Assembly: GCF_020217185.1 (NCBI RefSeq)
Contig: NZ_JAIWNX010000163.1
Location: 1 to 10,000, forward strand
Direction of reading: 5' to 3'
DNA: 10,000 nucleotides
DNA from: Asticcacaulis sp.
Lineage (GTDB): Bacteria > Pseudomonadota > Alphaproteobacteria > Caulobacterales > Caulobacteraceae
Translations under genes and position numbers: made by a program
In this document: positions 1-5,359 of the stretch, piece after piece
Position numbering within the stretch: position 1 is the first letter of the stretch
Layout: each line of letters opens with the position of its first letter
The notes under the pieces: generated by a model
The model's input: only the letters and a program-made list of their open reading frames with translations
The model's database searches: none
Told to the model about the DNA's origin: nothing

Positions 1-290
1 TCACGGACGCGCAGGGTAATGCGATTTCGTGGTCGTCGGCCGGTCACATGGGCTTCAAGGGTTCGCGTAAATCGACCCCTTACGCGGCTCAGGTTGCCGC
101 TGAAGACGCCGGCAAGAAGGCGATCGAGCACGGTGTGAAGACGCTGGAAGTCAGCGTCGCCGGTCCGGGTTCGGGCCGTGAGTCGGCTCTGCGCGCGCTG
201 CAAGCCGTCGGCTTCACGATCACCACCATCCGTGACGTGACCCCGATCCCGCACAACGGCTGCCGTCCGCCGAAGCGTCGTCGCGTTTAA
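1..290 (+). CDS. rpsK: 30S ribosomal protein S11, C-terminal part (5' end outside window)
   Basis: S11 is a small-subunit ribosomal protein of the platform, where it contacts 16S rRNA around the mRNA exit and the E site. The reading frame is open from base 3 and gives [20 protein letters not shown], followed by a typical S11 block with [11 protein letters not shown] and AAEDAGKKA. The end is the family's basic tail, with [15 protein letters not shown] directly before the TAA at 288-290. About 95 residues are visible of a protein usually near 130, so roughly the first quarter lies upstream. The first methionine visible in frame (base 48) is internal and not the start. rpoA follows after 72 bp in the usual bacterial order. 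The identification is by sequence recognition and I see no ambiguity. Confidence 0.98.
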   Translation, partial: TDAQGNAISWSSAGHMGFKGSRKSTPYAAQVAAEDAGKKAIEHGVKTLEVSVAGPGSGRESALRALQAVGFTITTIRDVTPIPHNGCRPPKRRRV

Positions 291-312
291 TACCGATTTC
301 TACCCCTTTTCC

Positions 313-341
313 GTTGCCCTCGGCGTGAAGCTGAGGGCAAC
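313..341 (+). promoter_or_regulatory. Hairpin in the rpsK-rpoA intercistronic gap
   Basis: GTTGCCCTC (313-321) is perfectly complementary to GAGGGCAAC (333-341). Counting one G-U pair, the stem can extend inward to 12 bp around a GTGAA loop. It is followed by CTTTCT rather than a long U run, so it would be a weak terminator at best. It lies 22 nt downstream of the rpsK stop. The rpoA ribosome binding site GAGGGA (353-358) lies just outside it, 4 nt before the ATG. An attenuator, an mRNA processing site or a stability element are all possible; the role is inferred. Confidence 0.6.
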
Positions 342-362
342 CTTTCTCGTCTGAGGGACGCA

Positions 363-1379
363 ATGATCGAAAGAAACTGGCAGCAGCTTATTCGTCCCGA
401 GAAGCCCCAAATCGAGTCCGGTCAGGATTCCCAGCGCAAGATGCGTCTTGTCGCGGAACCCCTGGAACGCGGCTTTGGCGTGACGCTCGGCAATGCTCTG
501 CGCCGCGTACTCCTGTCCTCCCTGCAAGGGGCGGCGGTGACGGCGGTACAAATCGACGGCGTTGTTCACGAATTCTCCTCCATCGAGGGTGTTCGTGAGG
601 ACGTGGTCGATATCATCCTCAATATCAAACAACTGGCGCTGCGTATGCACGCCGAAGGCCCCAAGCGCATGGTTCTGCGCGCGTCGTCGGCTGGTCCGGT
701 GACCGCGGGCATGATCGACGTCCCGTCGGACATCGAAGTGCTGAACCCCGACCACGTCATCTGCACGCTGGACGAAGGCGCTTCGGTGCGTATGGAGTTC
801 ACGGTTCAGACCGGTAAGGGCTACGTCCCCGCCGACCGTCTGCGCCCGGAAGACGCGCCGATCGGCCTGATCGCCGTTGACGCCCTCTATTCGCCGGTCA
901 AGAAGGTGGCTTACCGCGTCGAGCCGACCCGTCAGGGTCAGTCGCTCGATTACGACAAGCTGGTGCTCGACGTTGAAACCAATGCGGCGGTGACGCCGGT
1001 GGACGCCGTGGCCTATGCCGCGCGCATCCTTCAGGATCAGCTTCAGATCTTCATCACCTTTGAAGAGCCGAAGCCGGCCATCGTCGAAGAAGGCAAGCCT
1101 GAGCTGCCGTTCAACCCGGCCCTTCTCAAGAAGGTCGATGAACTGGAACTCAGCGTCCGTTCGGCGAACTGCTTGAAGAACGACAACATCGTCTATATCG
1201 GCGACCTGATCCAGAAGACGGAATCGGAAATGCTCCGTACCCCGAACTTCGGCCGCAAGTCGCTGAACGAAATCAAGGAAGTCCTGCAATCTATGGGTCT
1301 GTCACTCGGCATGGATGTGCCGAACTGGCCGCCGGAGAATGTTGAGGACCTCGCCAAGAAGTTCGAAGATCAAATCTAA
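363..1379 (+). CDS. rpoA: DNA-directed RNA polymerase subunit alpha
   Basis: This 338-aa protein is the alpha subunit. Its dimer nucleates assembly of core RNA polymerase, and its C-terminal domain binds UP elements and activators. The N-terminal domain carries the dimer/assembly motif [12 protein letters not shown] (residues 43-54) and the segment [14 protein letters not shown]. After a linker near residues 235-255 comes the alpha-CTD with [10 protein letters not shown]266, N269 and K272 there correspond to the E. coli DNA-binding residues R265, N268 and K271. It continues through IGDLIQKTE and [13 protein letters not shown] to the usual NWPPE tail. Length is typical of Alphaproteobacteria. 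The ATG at 363 has GAGGGA 4 nt upstream and gives the canonical MIERNW start. It probably shares a transcript with rpsK, and a strong terminator follows at 1435-1480. Confidence 0.99.
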   Translation: MIERNWQQLIRPEKPQIESGQDSQRKMRLVAEPLERGFGVTLGNALRRVLLSSLQGAAVTAVQIDGVVHEFSSIEGVREDVVDIILNIKQLALRMHAEGPKRMVLRASSAGPVTAGMIDVPSDIEVLNPDHVICTLDEGASVRMEFTVQTGKGYVPADRLRPEDAPIGLIAVDALYSPVKKVAYRVEPTRQGQSLDYDKLVLDVETNAAVTPVDAVAYAARILQDQLQIFITFEEPKPAIVEEGKPELPFNPALLKKVDELELSVRSANCLKNDNIVYIGDLIQKTESEMLRTPNFGRKSLNEIKEVLQSMGLSLGMDVPNWPPENVEDLAKKFEDQI

Positions 1380-1390
1380 ACACCTCACAT

Positions 1391-1420
1391 CACGATCTCG
1401 CTACGCGATATCGAGATGTG
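1391..1420 (+). promoter_or_regulatory. Imperfect hairpin just after the rpoA stop codon
   Basis: CAC-G-ATCTCG (1391-1400) can pair with CGAGAT-GTG (1412-1420), giving 9 bp with one bulged G around an 11-nt loop. There is no U tract. It begins 11 nt after the rpoA stop and 15 nt before the stronger terminator stem, so it may protect the rpoA mRNA 3' end or assist termination. Competing pairings exist, such as TCGC/GCGA at 1398-1408, so the exact fold is uncertain. Confidence 0.4.
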
Positions 1421-1434
1421 GTTATCAAGATGGT

Positions 1435-1480
1435 GAAAGCCAGGCTCGGGACGGCCCGTCGCCTGGCTTTCGCTTTTTAT
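1435..1480 (+). terminator. Intrinsic terminator after rpoA
   Basis: GAAAGCCAGGC (1435-1445) pairs perfectly over 11 bp with GCCTGGCTTTC (1461-1471). An inner CGGG/CCCG pair (1447-1450 with 1455-1458) can extend the stem. GCTTTTTAT (1472-1480) supplies the U tract. This is a strong factor-independent terminator pointing in the direction of rpoA, 55 nt after its stop. Its position upstream of rplQ is notable, because the two genes are commonly co-transcribed. Confidence 0.85.
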
Positions 1481-1485
1481 AGAAG

Positions 1486-1505
1486 GTGAATTTCACGAAA
1501 TTCAC
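1486..1505. promoter_or_regulatory. Operator-like perfect dyad between rpoA and rplQ
   Basis: GTGAATTTC (1486-1494) and GAAATTCAC (1497-1505) are exact reverse complements separated by AC. The spacing is too tight for a normal RNA hairpin with all pairs formed, so a protein binding site on DNA fits better. It begins 6 nt after the U tract of the rpoA terminator. The protein that might bind it is unknown. Confidence 0.45.
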
Positions 1506-1512
1506 GTTCGAC

Positions 1513-1545
1513 TTACCGGGAAAGACCAAAACCTTGTCCCGGTAA
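1513..1545 (+). promoter_or_regulatory. Hairpin in the rplQ leader
   Basis: TTACCGGGA (1513-1521) is perfectly complementary to TCCCGGTAA (1537-1545). An inner AAG/CTT pairing with one bulged G extends it to about 12 bp. It is followed by TTTCC only, so it is a poor terminator and more likely a leader structure. AAAGGACG follows directly. Confidence 0.5.
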
Positions 1546-1679
1546 TTTCCAAAGGACGCATCGTCCGGCGGACGTTCGGAGCGGGCAGGGGTCATGCAGA
1601 CCTTCTGGCCTTGAGCTTCGGGCCTGTTTTTGGGGCCATGCTAGCCGAAAGTAGCGGCGTGGTCTTATGGAGAATTATT

Positions 1680-2096
1680 ATGCGTCACGGTTCCGGTTAC
1701 CGTAAACTCGGTCGTACCACCTCGCACCGCATCGCCATGTTTGCCAACATGTCGGCCTCGCTGATTAAGCACGAGCAGATCGTCACCACCCTGCCGAAGG
1801 CCAAGGAACTGCGTCCCTTCGTCGAAAAGCTGGTCACGCTGGCCAAGTCGGGCACCCTGCACGACCGTCGTATCGCCATCTCTCGCGTCCGTGACGTGAC
1901 GCAGGTTGGCAAGCTGTTCGACGTGCTGGCCAAGCGCTATGCCGACCGCAACGGCGGCTATATCCGCATCATGAAGGCCGGTTTCCGTCACGGCGATAAC
2001 GCCGCCATGGCCGTCATCGAATTCGTCGATCGCGACGAGTCGGCCAAGGGTCAGGATTCGGGCCCGGTCTTCACCGCCGACGCGGGCGAAGAATAG
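1680..2096 (+). CDS. rplQ: 50S ribosomal protein L17
   Basis: L17 is a large-subunit ribosomal protein located near the polypeptide exit-tunnel side of the 50S subunit. The 138-aa product begins [17 protein letters not shown] and continues with [24 protein letters not shown], a LVTLAKSGT block and [17 protein letters not shown], all diagnostic of bacterial L17. A short acidic tail follows, ending DAGEE. The ATG at 1680 is preceded by GGAG (1669-1672) with a 7-nt spacer. The frame stays open upstream to a TTG at 1611 and an ATG at 1638, but those would add residues unlike L17. It sits in its usual place after rpoA, although a terminator and a long leader separate the two. Its own terminator follows at 2125-2155. 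Confidence 0.99.
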   Translation: MRHGSGYRKLGRTTSHRIAMFANMSASLIKHEQIVTTLPKAKELRPFVEKLVTLAKSGTLHDRRIAISRVRDVTQVGKLFDVLAKRYADRNGGYIRIMKAGFRHGDNAAMAVIEFVDRDESAKGQDSGPVFTADAGEE

Positions 2097-2124
2097 GTCA
2101 AACGGCACACAGCCCTTTGAATAC

Positions 2125-2155
2125 AGGCCTCCGGAGCGATCCGGAGGCCTTTTTT
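2125..2155 (+). terminator. Intrinsic terminator after rplQ
   Basis: AGGCCTCCGG (2125-2134) and CCGGAGGCCT (2141-2150) form a perfect 10-bp stem with loop AGCGAT, followed by TTTTT. It starts 29 nt after the rplQ stop and closes the ribosomal-protein cluster. The same ten-base left arm recurs in the terminator at 2592-2620. Confidence 0.95.
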
Positions 2156-2272
2156 ACGTTCGATCAACCTCTGTTAACGCGCCTGTGAACGATTGAGGCG
2201 CAACTGTGACTGTCTTAGCGCCACTTTATTCCCTATCGTTCAGATGCAGATTTCGTCTGAGCGTGGCTTAGA

Positions 2273-2316
2273 GCGATATGTCGAAAAATGTGAGCGGTTT
2301 TCGACAAAAATATCGC
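2273..2316. repeat. Palindromic intergenic repeat, unit 1
   Basis: GCGATAT (2273-2279) pairs with ATATCGC (2310-2316), and inside it TCGAAAA (2281-2287) pairs with TTTTCGA (2298-2304). The loop is ATGTGAGCGG. The layout, a GAGCG edge and an inner CGAAAA...GGTTTTCG core, resembles the palindromic intergenic elements I know from alphaproteobacterial genomes. Membership of a named family is not verified. Confidence 0.65.
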
Positions 2317-2331
2317 GACAAAACAAAAATT

Positions 2332-2372
2332 TAGAGCGGGATGATGTTTCCATTTAAAATTATCCCGCTCTA
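2332..2372. repeat. Palindromic intergenic repeat, unit 2
   Basis: TAGAGCGGGAT (2332-2342) and ATCCCGCTCTA (2362-2372) are perfect 11-bp arms. Further A-T and G-U pairs extend the stem inward to about 14 bp over an AT-rich loop. It starts 16 nt after unit 1 and ends 35 nt before the small ORF's Shine-Dalgarno sequence. The arm core AGCGGRATGAT recurs at the right edge of the window (9966-9994), so this is a dispersed repeat and not a simple terminator. There is no U tract on the + strand. Confidence 0.75.
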
Positions 2373-2417
2373 GAGACGAAATTGGCAGACGTTCCCAAAG
2401 CCCAACAGGAGGTTTAC

Positions 2418-2570
2418 ATGCTGAGTGATACCCGGACCACTGATGTCGGCGGCGCGCTCGCCCTGTCCGAAGCGATGACGGAATACGCCTACCCCGACCA
2501 GACCGAACCGAGCCATGCGCCGGAAGTCTTCGATCAGCCCGTGCTCGATGCCCGTCGCGCCTGCGATTGA
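2418..2570 (+). CDS. Small acidic hypothetical protein, 50 aa
   Basis: I do not recognise this protein. The ATG at 2418 is preceded by a perfect Shine-Dalgarno AGGAGG (2407-2412) with a 5-nt spacer, the best ribosome binding site in the window. That fixes the start, although the frame is open upstream to a TTG at 2382. The 50-aa product begins MLSDTRTTDVGGALALSEAM and ends VLDARRACD. It has ten Asp/Glu against three Arg and no Lys, no signal peptide or membrane segment, and one Cys next to the C-terminus. A dedicated terminator follows 21 nt after the stop, consistent with a monocistronic transcript. The short length and absence of known domains keep confidence moderate. A ribosomally made modified peptide cannot be excluded, but no maturation genes are nearby. 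Confidence 0.6.
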   Translation: MLSDTRTTDVGGALALSEAMTEYAYPDQTEPSHAPEVFDQPVLDARRACD

Positions 2571-2591
2571 GGCCTCCGCCTTTCTGAACAC

Positions 2592-2620
2592 AGGCCTCCG
2601 GTTCTGCCGGGGGCCTTTTT
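2592..2620 (+). terminator. Intrinsic terminator after the small ORF
   Basis: AGGCCTCCGG (2592-2601) pairs with CCGGGGGCCT (2607-2616) over 10 bp including one T-G wobble, with loop TTCTG, followed by TTTT. It starts 21 nt after the small ORF stop. Its left arm is identical to that of the rplQ terminator. Confidence 0.92.
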
Positions 2621-2699
2621 GTTGCGCATAGGCCTCTTGTCATCGACCTGTCATGCCCGCTAGTTACCTATGAAAGCAGATGTGTGAAAGGCGTTGACG

Positions 2700-3932
2700 A
2701 TGCGAACTCTGTGGCGGTTGTGGCTTTGCGGTTTGGCCGCGCTTATCCTGTCGGCCTGCGCCAGTGTGCCGTTGCAAACGCCGACCCCGCGCCACACCCT
2801 GATCCTGATTTCGATTGATGGCTGGCGCGCCGACTATCACACGCGCGGCCTGACGCCCAATCTAAAGTATCTGGCCGACAATGGGGCGACCGGCCCGATG
2901 CGCCCCAGCTTTCCGTCCCTGACCTTCCCCAACCACTACACGCTGGTGACGGGCAAACGGCCGGACCACCACGGCATTGTCGGCAACACCATGCGCGACC
3001 CGCAACGCCCCGGTGTGACCTTCAGGCTATCGGACCGCGAGCAGGTAACCGACGGCTTCTGGTGGAACGACGCCGAGCCCTTCTGGGTGACGGCGAATCG
3101 TCAGGGCGTGAAGGTGGCCACGATGTTCTGGCCCGGCTCGGAGGCCGAAATCCACGGGGCGCGGCCCTATAAATACGCCGCTTTTGAAGATCATCTGCCG
3201 CCCACTACGGTGGTTGATCGCGGTCTGGCCTGGTTCGATGTACCTGAGGCCGAGCGTCCGCAGGCCCTGACCCTCTATTTCAGCGACGTTGATCATGCGG
3301 GGCACGACTTTGGTCCCGACAGCCCGGAGGTCGCCGCCTCGCTGAAAGCAGTGGACGAGGGGATTGGCCACCTGATCGCCGGTCTCAAGGCGCGTGGCCT
3401 GTGGGGCAAGGTCAATATCGTCATCGTCGGCGACCACGGCATGACGCAGCACAAGCCGGAAACCTTTATCAAGGTGGCGGACCTGCTGCCACCCAACAGC
3501 GCGACGGTCTCTGGCGGTCAGGCGGCCGGTTTCACCCCCAATGTGGGTCAGGAAAAGATCGTCGAAGCCGCGCTGTTGAAACCGCACGCCCATATGCAGT
3601 GCTGGCGCAAACAGGACATCCCGGCGCGCTTCCATTACGGCACGCACCGCCGCGTGCCGCCGATCGTCTGCCTCGCCAATCCGGGCAGCTACATCGTCGC
3701 TCCCTCGCGCGACGACTGGATGCCGAAGCCACAGGGCGGCAGCCACGGTTATGATCCCTATAATCCGGAGATGTTTACGCGCCTGATCGTCTTCGGTCCC
3801 GATATCCGGCCGGGCGTGACGCTGAAGACCTTTGACAATGTCGATGTCTATCCGCTGATCATGCGTCTGATGCACCTGAAGCCGCAGCCGTCGGACGGCC
3901 ATTTGCGCGATGTGGCCCCTGCCCTCAGATAG
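2700..3932 (+). CDS. Nucleotide pyrophosphatase/phosphodiesterase family lipoprotein (alkaline phosphatase superfamily)
   Basis: This 410-aa protein belongs to the NPP/ENPP family of two-zinc hydrolases, which cleave phosphodiester or pyrophosphate bonds in nucleotides and related substrates. All expected active-site elements are visible: D40 in ISIDGWRAD, nucleophile T75 in FPSLTFPNHY, N96 in HGIVGN, D198 and H202 in DVDHAGH, D245-H246 in VIVGDHGM, and H349 in GGSHG. The N-terminus is a lipoprotein signal with lipobox LSAC. Cleavage before C20 leaves Ala at +2, which predicts an outer-membrane-anchored, periplasm- or surface-facing enzyme. The ATG at 2700 has AAAGG (2687-2691) 8 nt upstream; an in-frame TTG at 2694 is less likely. 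It stands alone between the small ORF and the transporter operon, with no clear terminator. The substrate cannot be read from sequence; nucleotide, phospholipid or other phosphodiesters are possible. Confidence 0.93.
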   Translation: MRTLWRLWLCGLAALILSACASVPLQTPTPRHTLILISIDGWRADYHTRGLTPNLKYLADNGATGPMRPSFPSLTFPNHYTLVTGKRPDHHGIVGNTMRDPQRPGVTFRLSDREQVTDGFWWNDAEPFWVTANRQGVKVATMFWPGSEAEIHGARPYKYAAFEDHLPPTTVVDRGLAWFDVPEAERPQALTLYFSDVDHAGHDFGPDSPEVAASLKAVDEGIGHLIAGLKARGLWGKVNIVIVGDHGMTQHKPETFIKVADLLPPNSATVSGGQAAGFTPNVGQEKIVEAALLKPHAHMQCWRKQDIPARFHYGTHRRVPPIVCLANPGSYIVAPSRDDWMPKPQGGSHGYDPYNPEMFTRLIVFGPDIRPGVTLKTFDNVDVYPLIMRLMHLKPQPSDGHLRDVAPALR

Positions 3933-4042
3933 GTGCGGGATGACGCGCAATGGATTTCACAGAATAACTCATAAAAAACAATCTGTTGATCGAACAAAAT
4001 GCCGCGTCGAAATCGCAGGCCGCACTAGCCAAGCGTAGCGAA

Positions 4043-4070
4043 TTGACCTATGTAGGTCCGCTGTTTTATT
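4043..4070 (+). promoter_or_regulatory. Candidate promoter with overlapping dyad operator for the MFS pair
   Basis: TTGACC (4043-4048) matches the -35 consensus at five of six positions, and TTTATT (4065-4070) after a 16-nt spacer matches -10 at four of six. A 14-bp dyad, GACCTA-TG-TAGGTC (4045-4058), covers the -35 end and the start of the spacer, where a bound repressor would block RNA polymerase. Transcription would begin about 13 nt before the GTG start of the first transporter gene. The position and symmetry resemble operators of TetR-like repressors, but no regulator gene lies in the window. Confidence 0.5.
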
Positions 4071-4089
4071 TCGTCTGCAAGGCTGGAAC

Positions 4090-5349
4090 GTGAGCGGAAT
4101 CCCCGAACTGTCGCGCCCTCACAAGGCGGCGGTCCCGTTTATCTTTGTCACCATCTGCCTCGATATCGTGGCGTTGGGGCTGATTATTCCCGTGACACCC
4201 GCCCTGATCGCGGACTTTGTCGGTGATGTCTCGGCCGCCGGTTACTGGGTGGGGCTGTTCGGCTCGCTGTGGGGCGTGATGCAGTTCATCTCCTCACCGA
4301 TCGTTGGTGCGCTGTCGGACCGTTTCGGGCGTCGGCCCATTGTGCTTTTGTCGAACTTCGGTCTGGGCTTTGACTACCTGCTGATGGCCATGGCGCCGGG
4401 GCTGGGCTGGCTGCTGCTGGGGCGGCTGATCAACGGCATCACCTCGGCCAGTATTTCCACTGCCTATGCTTACATTTCCGATGTCACCCAGCCGGAAAAC
4501 CGTGCCAAATATTTCGGCATGATGGGGGCCGCCTTTGGTCTGGGCTTTGTTCTGGGGCCGCTGCTGGGCGGCGTGCTGGGCGATGTCGATCCGCGCCTGC
4601 CGTTTTACGTCGCGGCGGGCTTAAGCCTGCTGAACTTCTGCTACGGCCTGTTTGTCCTGCCCGAATCGCTACCACCGGAAAACCGCAAGCCCTTCTCGCT
4701 GCGCACCGCCAATCCACTGGGCGCGCTGGCCTTCCTCAGCCGGAATGCGGATGTTTTGCGCCTGTCTCTGGTCAATCTGACGGTCAATTTCGCGCATCAG
4801 GTCCTGCCGACGACCTTCGTCCTTTATGCCGCCCTGCGCTTCGGCTGGGGCCCCAAGGAGGTGGGCTGGACGCTGGCGGCGGTGGGCGTGTGCAGCGCCA
4901 TCGTGCAGGCGGGTCTGACCGGGCGCGTGGTGCGCGCCATCGGCGAAAAGAAAGCCATGCTGGTGGGCTTGAGTTTCGGCGTCATCGGTTTTCTCGGCTA
5001 CGGCCTTGCCCCCACCTGGCAGGCCTATGTCATCTTTATCCCCCTGATGAGCCTGTGGGGGCTGACCGGTCCGGCGGCGCAGGCCCTGATGACCTCAAAG
5101 GTCGCGCCGCAGGAACAGGGCACCCTGCAAGGGGCCAATATGAGCCTGATGTCGGCGGCGGGCATCTTCGCGCCCCTGACCTTCGGCGCGGTGTTTGCCG
5201 TGGCCTCGACCCACGGGCCGGTGACCGCCGGCGCGCCCTTTGTGCTGGCGGCCGCCATTCTGGGCATCGCCCTGCTGATCGCCGCCGGCGTCAAGGCCGC
5301 CATTCGCCACAACGGCAACGGCGCGCCGCCGTCCGGCCCCGTACACTGA
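4090..5349 (+). CDS. TetA-like MFS transporter, first of a tandem pair
   Basis: This 419-aa major facilitator superfamily protein of the drug:H+ antiporter type shows the 12-segment pattern and resembles class A-like tetracycline efflux proteins. Visible motifs are an acidic residue in the first membrane segment (D25 in [12 protein letters not shown]), motif [12 protein letters not shown] (73-83), D95, R112 in GRLINGIT, and [13 protein letters not shown] (residues 127-139). The antiporter motif C is G146 to P157 ([12 protein letters not shown]), with PES at 191-193 before the central loop. It would expel a hydrophobic compound from the inner membrane or cytoplasm using the proton gradient. 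The substrate is unknown; tetracycline is only a family association. The start is GTG at 4090 with AAGG 7 nt upstream. The next gene begins 10 nt after the stop, so the pair is surely one operon. Confidence 0.92.
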   Translation: MSGIPELSRPHKAAVPFIFVTICLDIVALGLIIPVTPALIADFVGDVSAAGYWVGLFGSLWGVMQFISSPIVGALSDRFGRRPIVLLSNFGLGFDYLLMAMAPGLGWLLLGRLINGITSASISTAYAYISDVTQPENRAKYFGMMGAAFGLGFVLGPLLGGVLGDVDPRLPFYVAAGLSLLNFCYGLFVLPESLPPENRKPFSLRTANPLGALAFLSRNADVLRLSLVNLTVNFAHQVLPTTFVLYAALRFGWGPKEVGWTLAAVGVCSAIVQAGLTGRVVRAIGEKKAMLVGLSFGVIGFLGYGLAPTWQAYVIFIPLMSLWGLTGPAAQALMTSKVAPQEQGTLQGANMSLMSAAGIFAPLTFGAVFAVASTHGPVTAGAPFVLAAAILGIALLIAAGVKAAIRHNGNGAPPSGPVH

Positions 5350-5359
5350 CCGAGGCGAC

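Larger units (their letters stand above)
1481..1679 (+). promoter_or_regulatory. Structured intergenic region upstream of rplQ
   Basis: About 200 nt separate the rpoA terminator from rplQ, and they are dense in self-complementarity. There is a dyad at 1486-1505 and a 9-bp stem at 1513-1545. GGACG (1554-1558), CGTCC (1562-1566) and GGACG (1570-1574) are three segments in which the middle one can pair with either neighbour, but not with both at once. GGCC (1621-1624) can pair with GGCC (1634-1637), inside a weaker TTCGG/CCGAA pairing (1617-1621 with 1645-1649). A tiny reading frame, MQTFWP (1594-1614), is also present. I found no convincing -35/-10 pair, but a promoter here is expected if the upstream terminator is efficient. 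Autoregulation by a ribosomal protein is one possible role and is not demonstrated. Confidence 0.45.
2156..2417. other. Intergenic region with two palindromic repeats upstream of the small ORF
   Basis: This 262-nt stretch between the rplQ terminator and the small ORF shows no credible coding sequence. Its right half (2271-2372) consists of two adjacent palindromic repeat units, annotated separately. The left half has only short self-complementary patches, such as TCAGA/TCTGA at 2240-2244 and 2256-2260. I could not assign a promoter for the downstream small ORF with confidence. Confidence 0.6.

Noticed and set aside
300..1289. Long minus-strand open frame (329 codons) opposite rpoA
   Set aside because: It is fully antisense to the unmistakable rpoA, its product is rich in Arg, His and Asp with no recognisable motif, and long antisense frames are expected in GC-rich coding DNA.
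1611..1646. Promoter TTGAGC with GCTAGC upstream of rplQ
   Set aside because: The spacing of 23 nt is too long for either the standard or the Caulobacter-type consensus.
1611..1679. N-terminal extension of rplQ
   Set aside because: L17 proteins begin MRH, and GGAG at 7-nt spacing selects the ATG at 1680; the upstream residues do not fit the family.
2637..2666. Promoter TTGTCA with a GCTAGTTAC-like -10 upstream of the phosphodiesterase gene
   Set aside because: The -10 match is poor and the spacing is at the edge of the acceptable range, so I did not list it as a feature.
3027..3950. Minus-strand open frame (307 codons) opposite the phosphodiesterase gene
   Set aside because: The opposite strand carries a complete NPP active site; this frame has low-complexity His/Arg-rich content and no domain.
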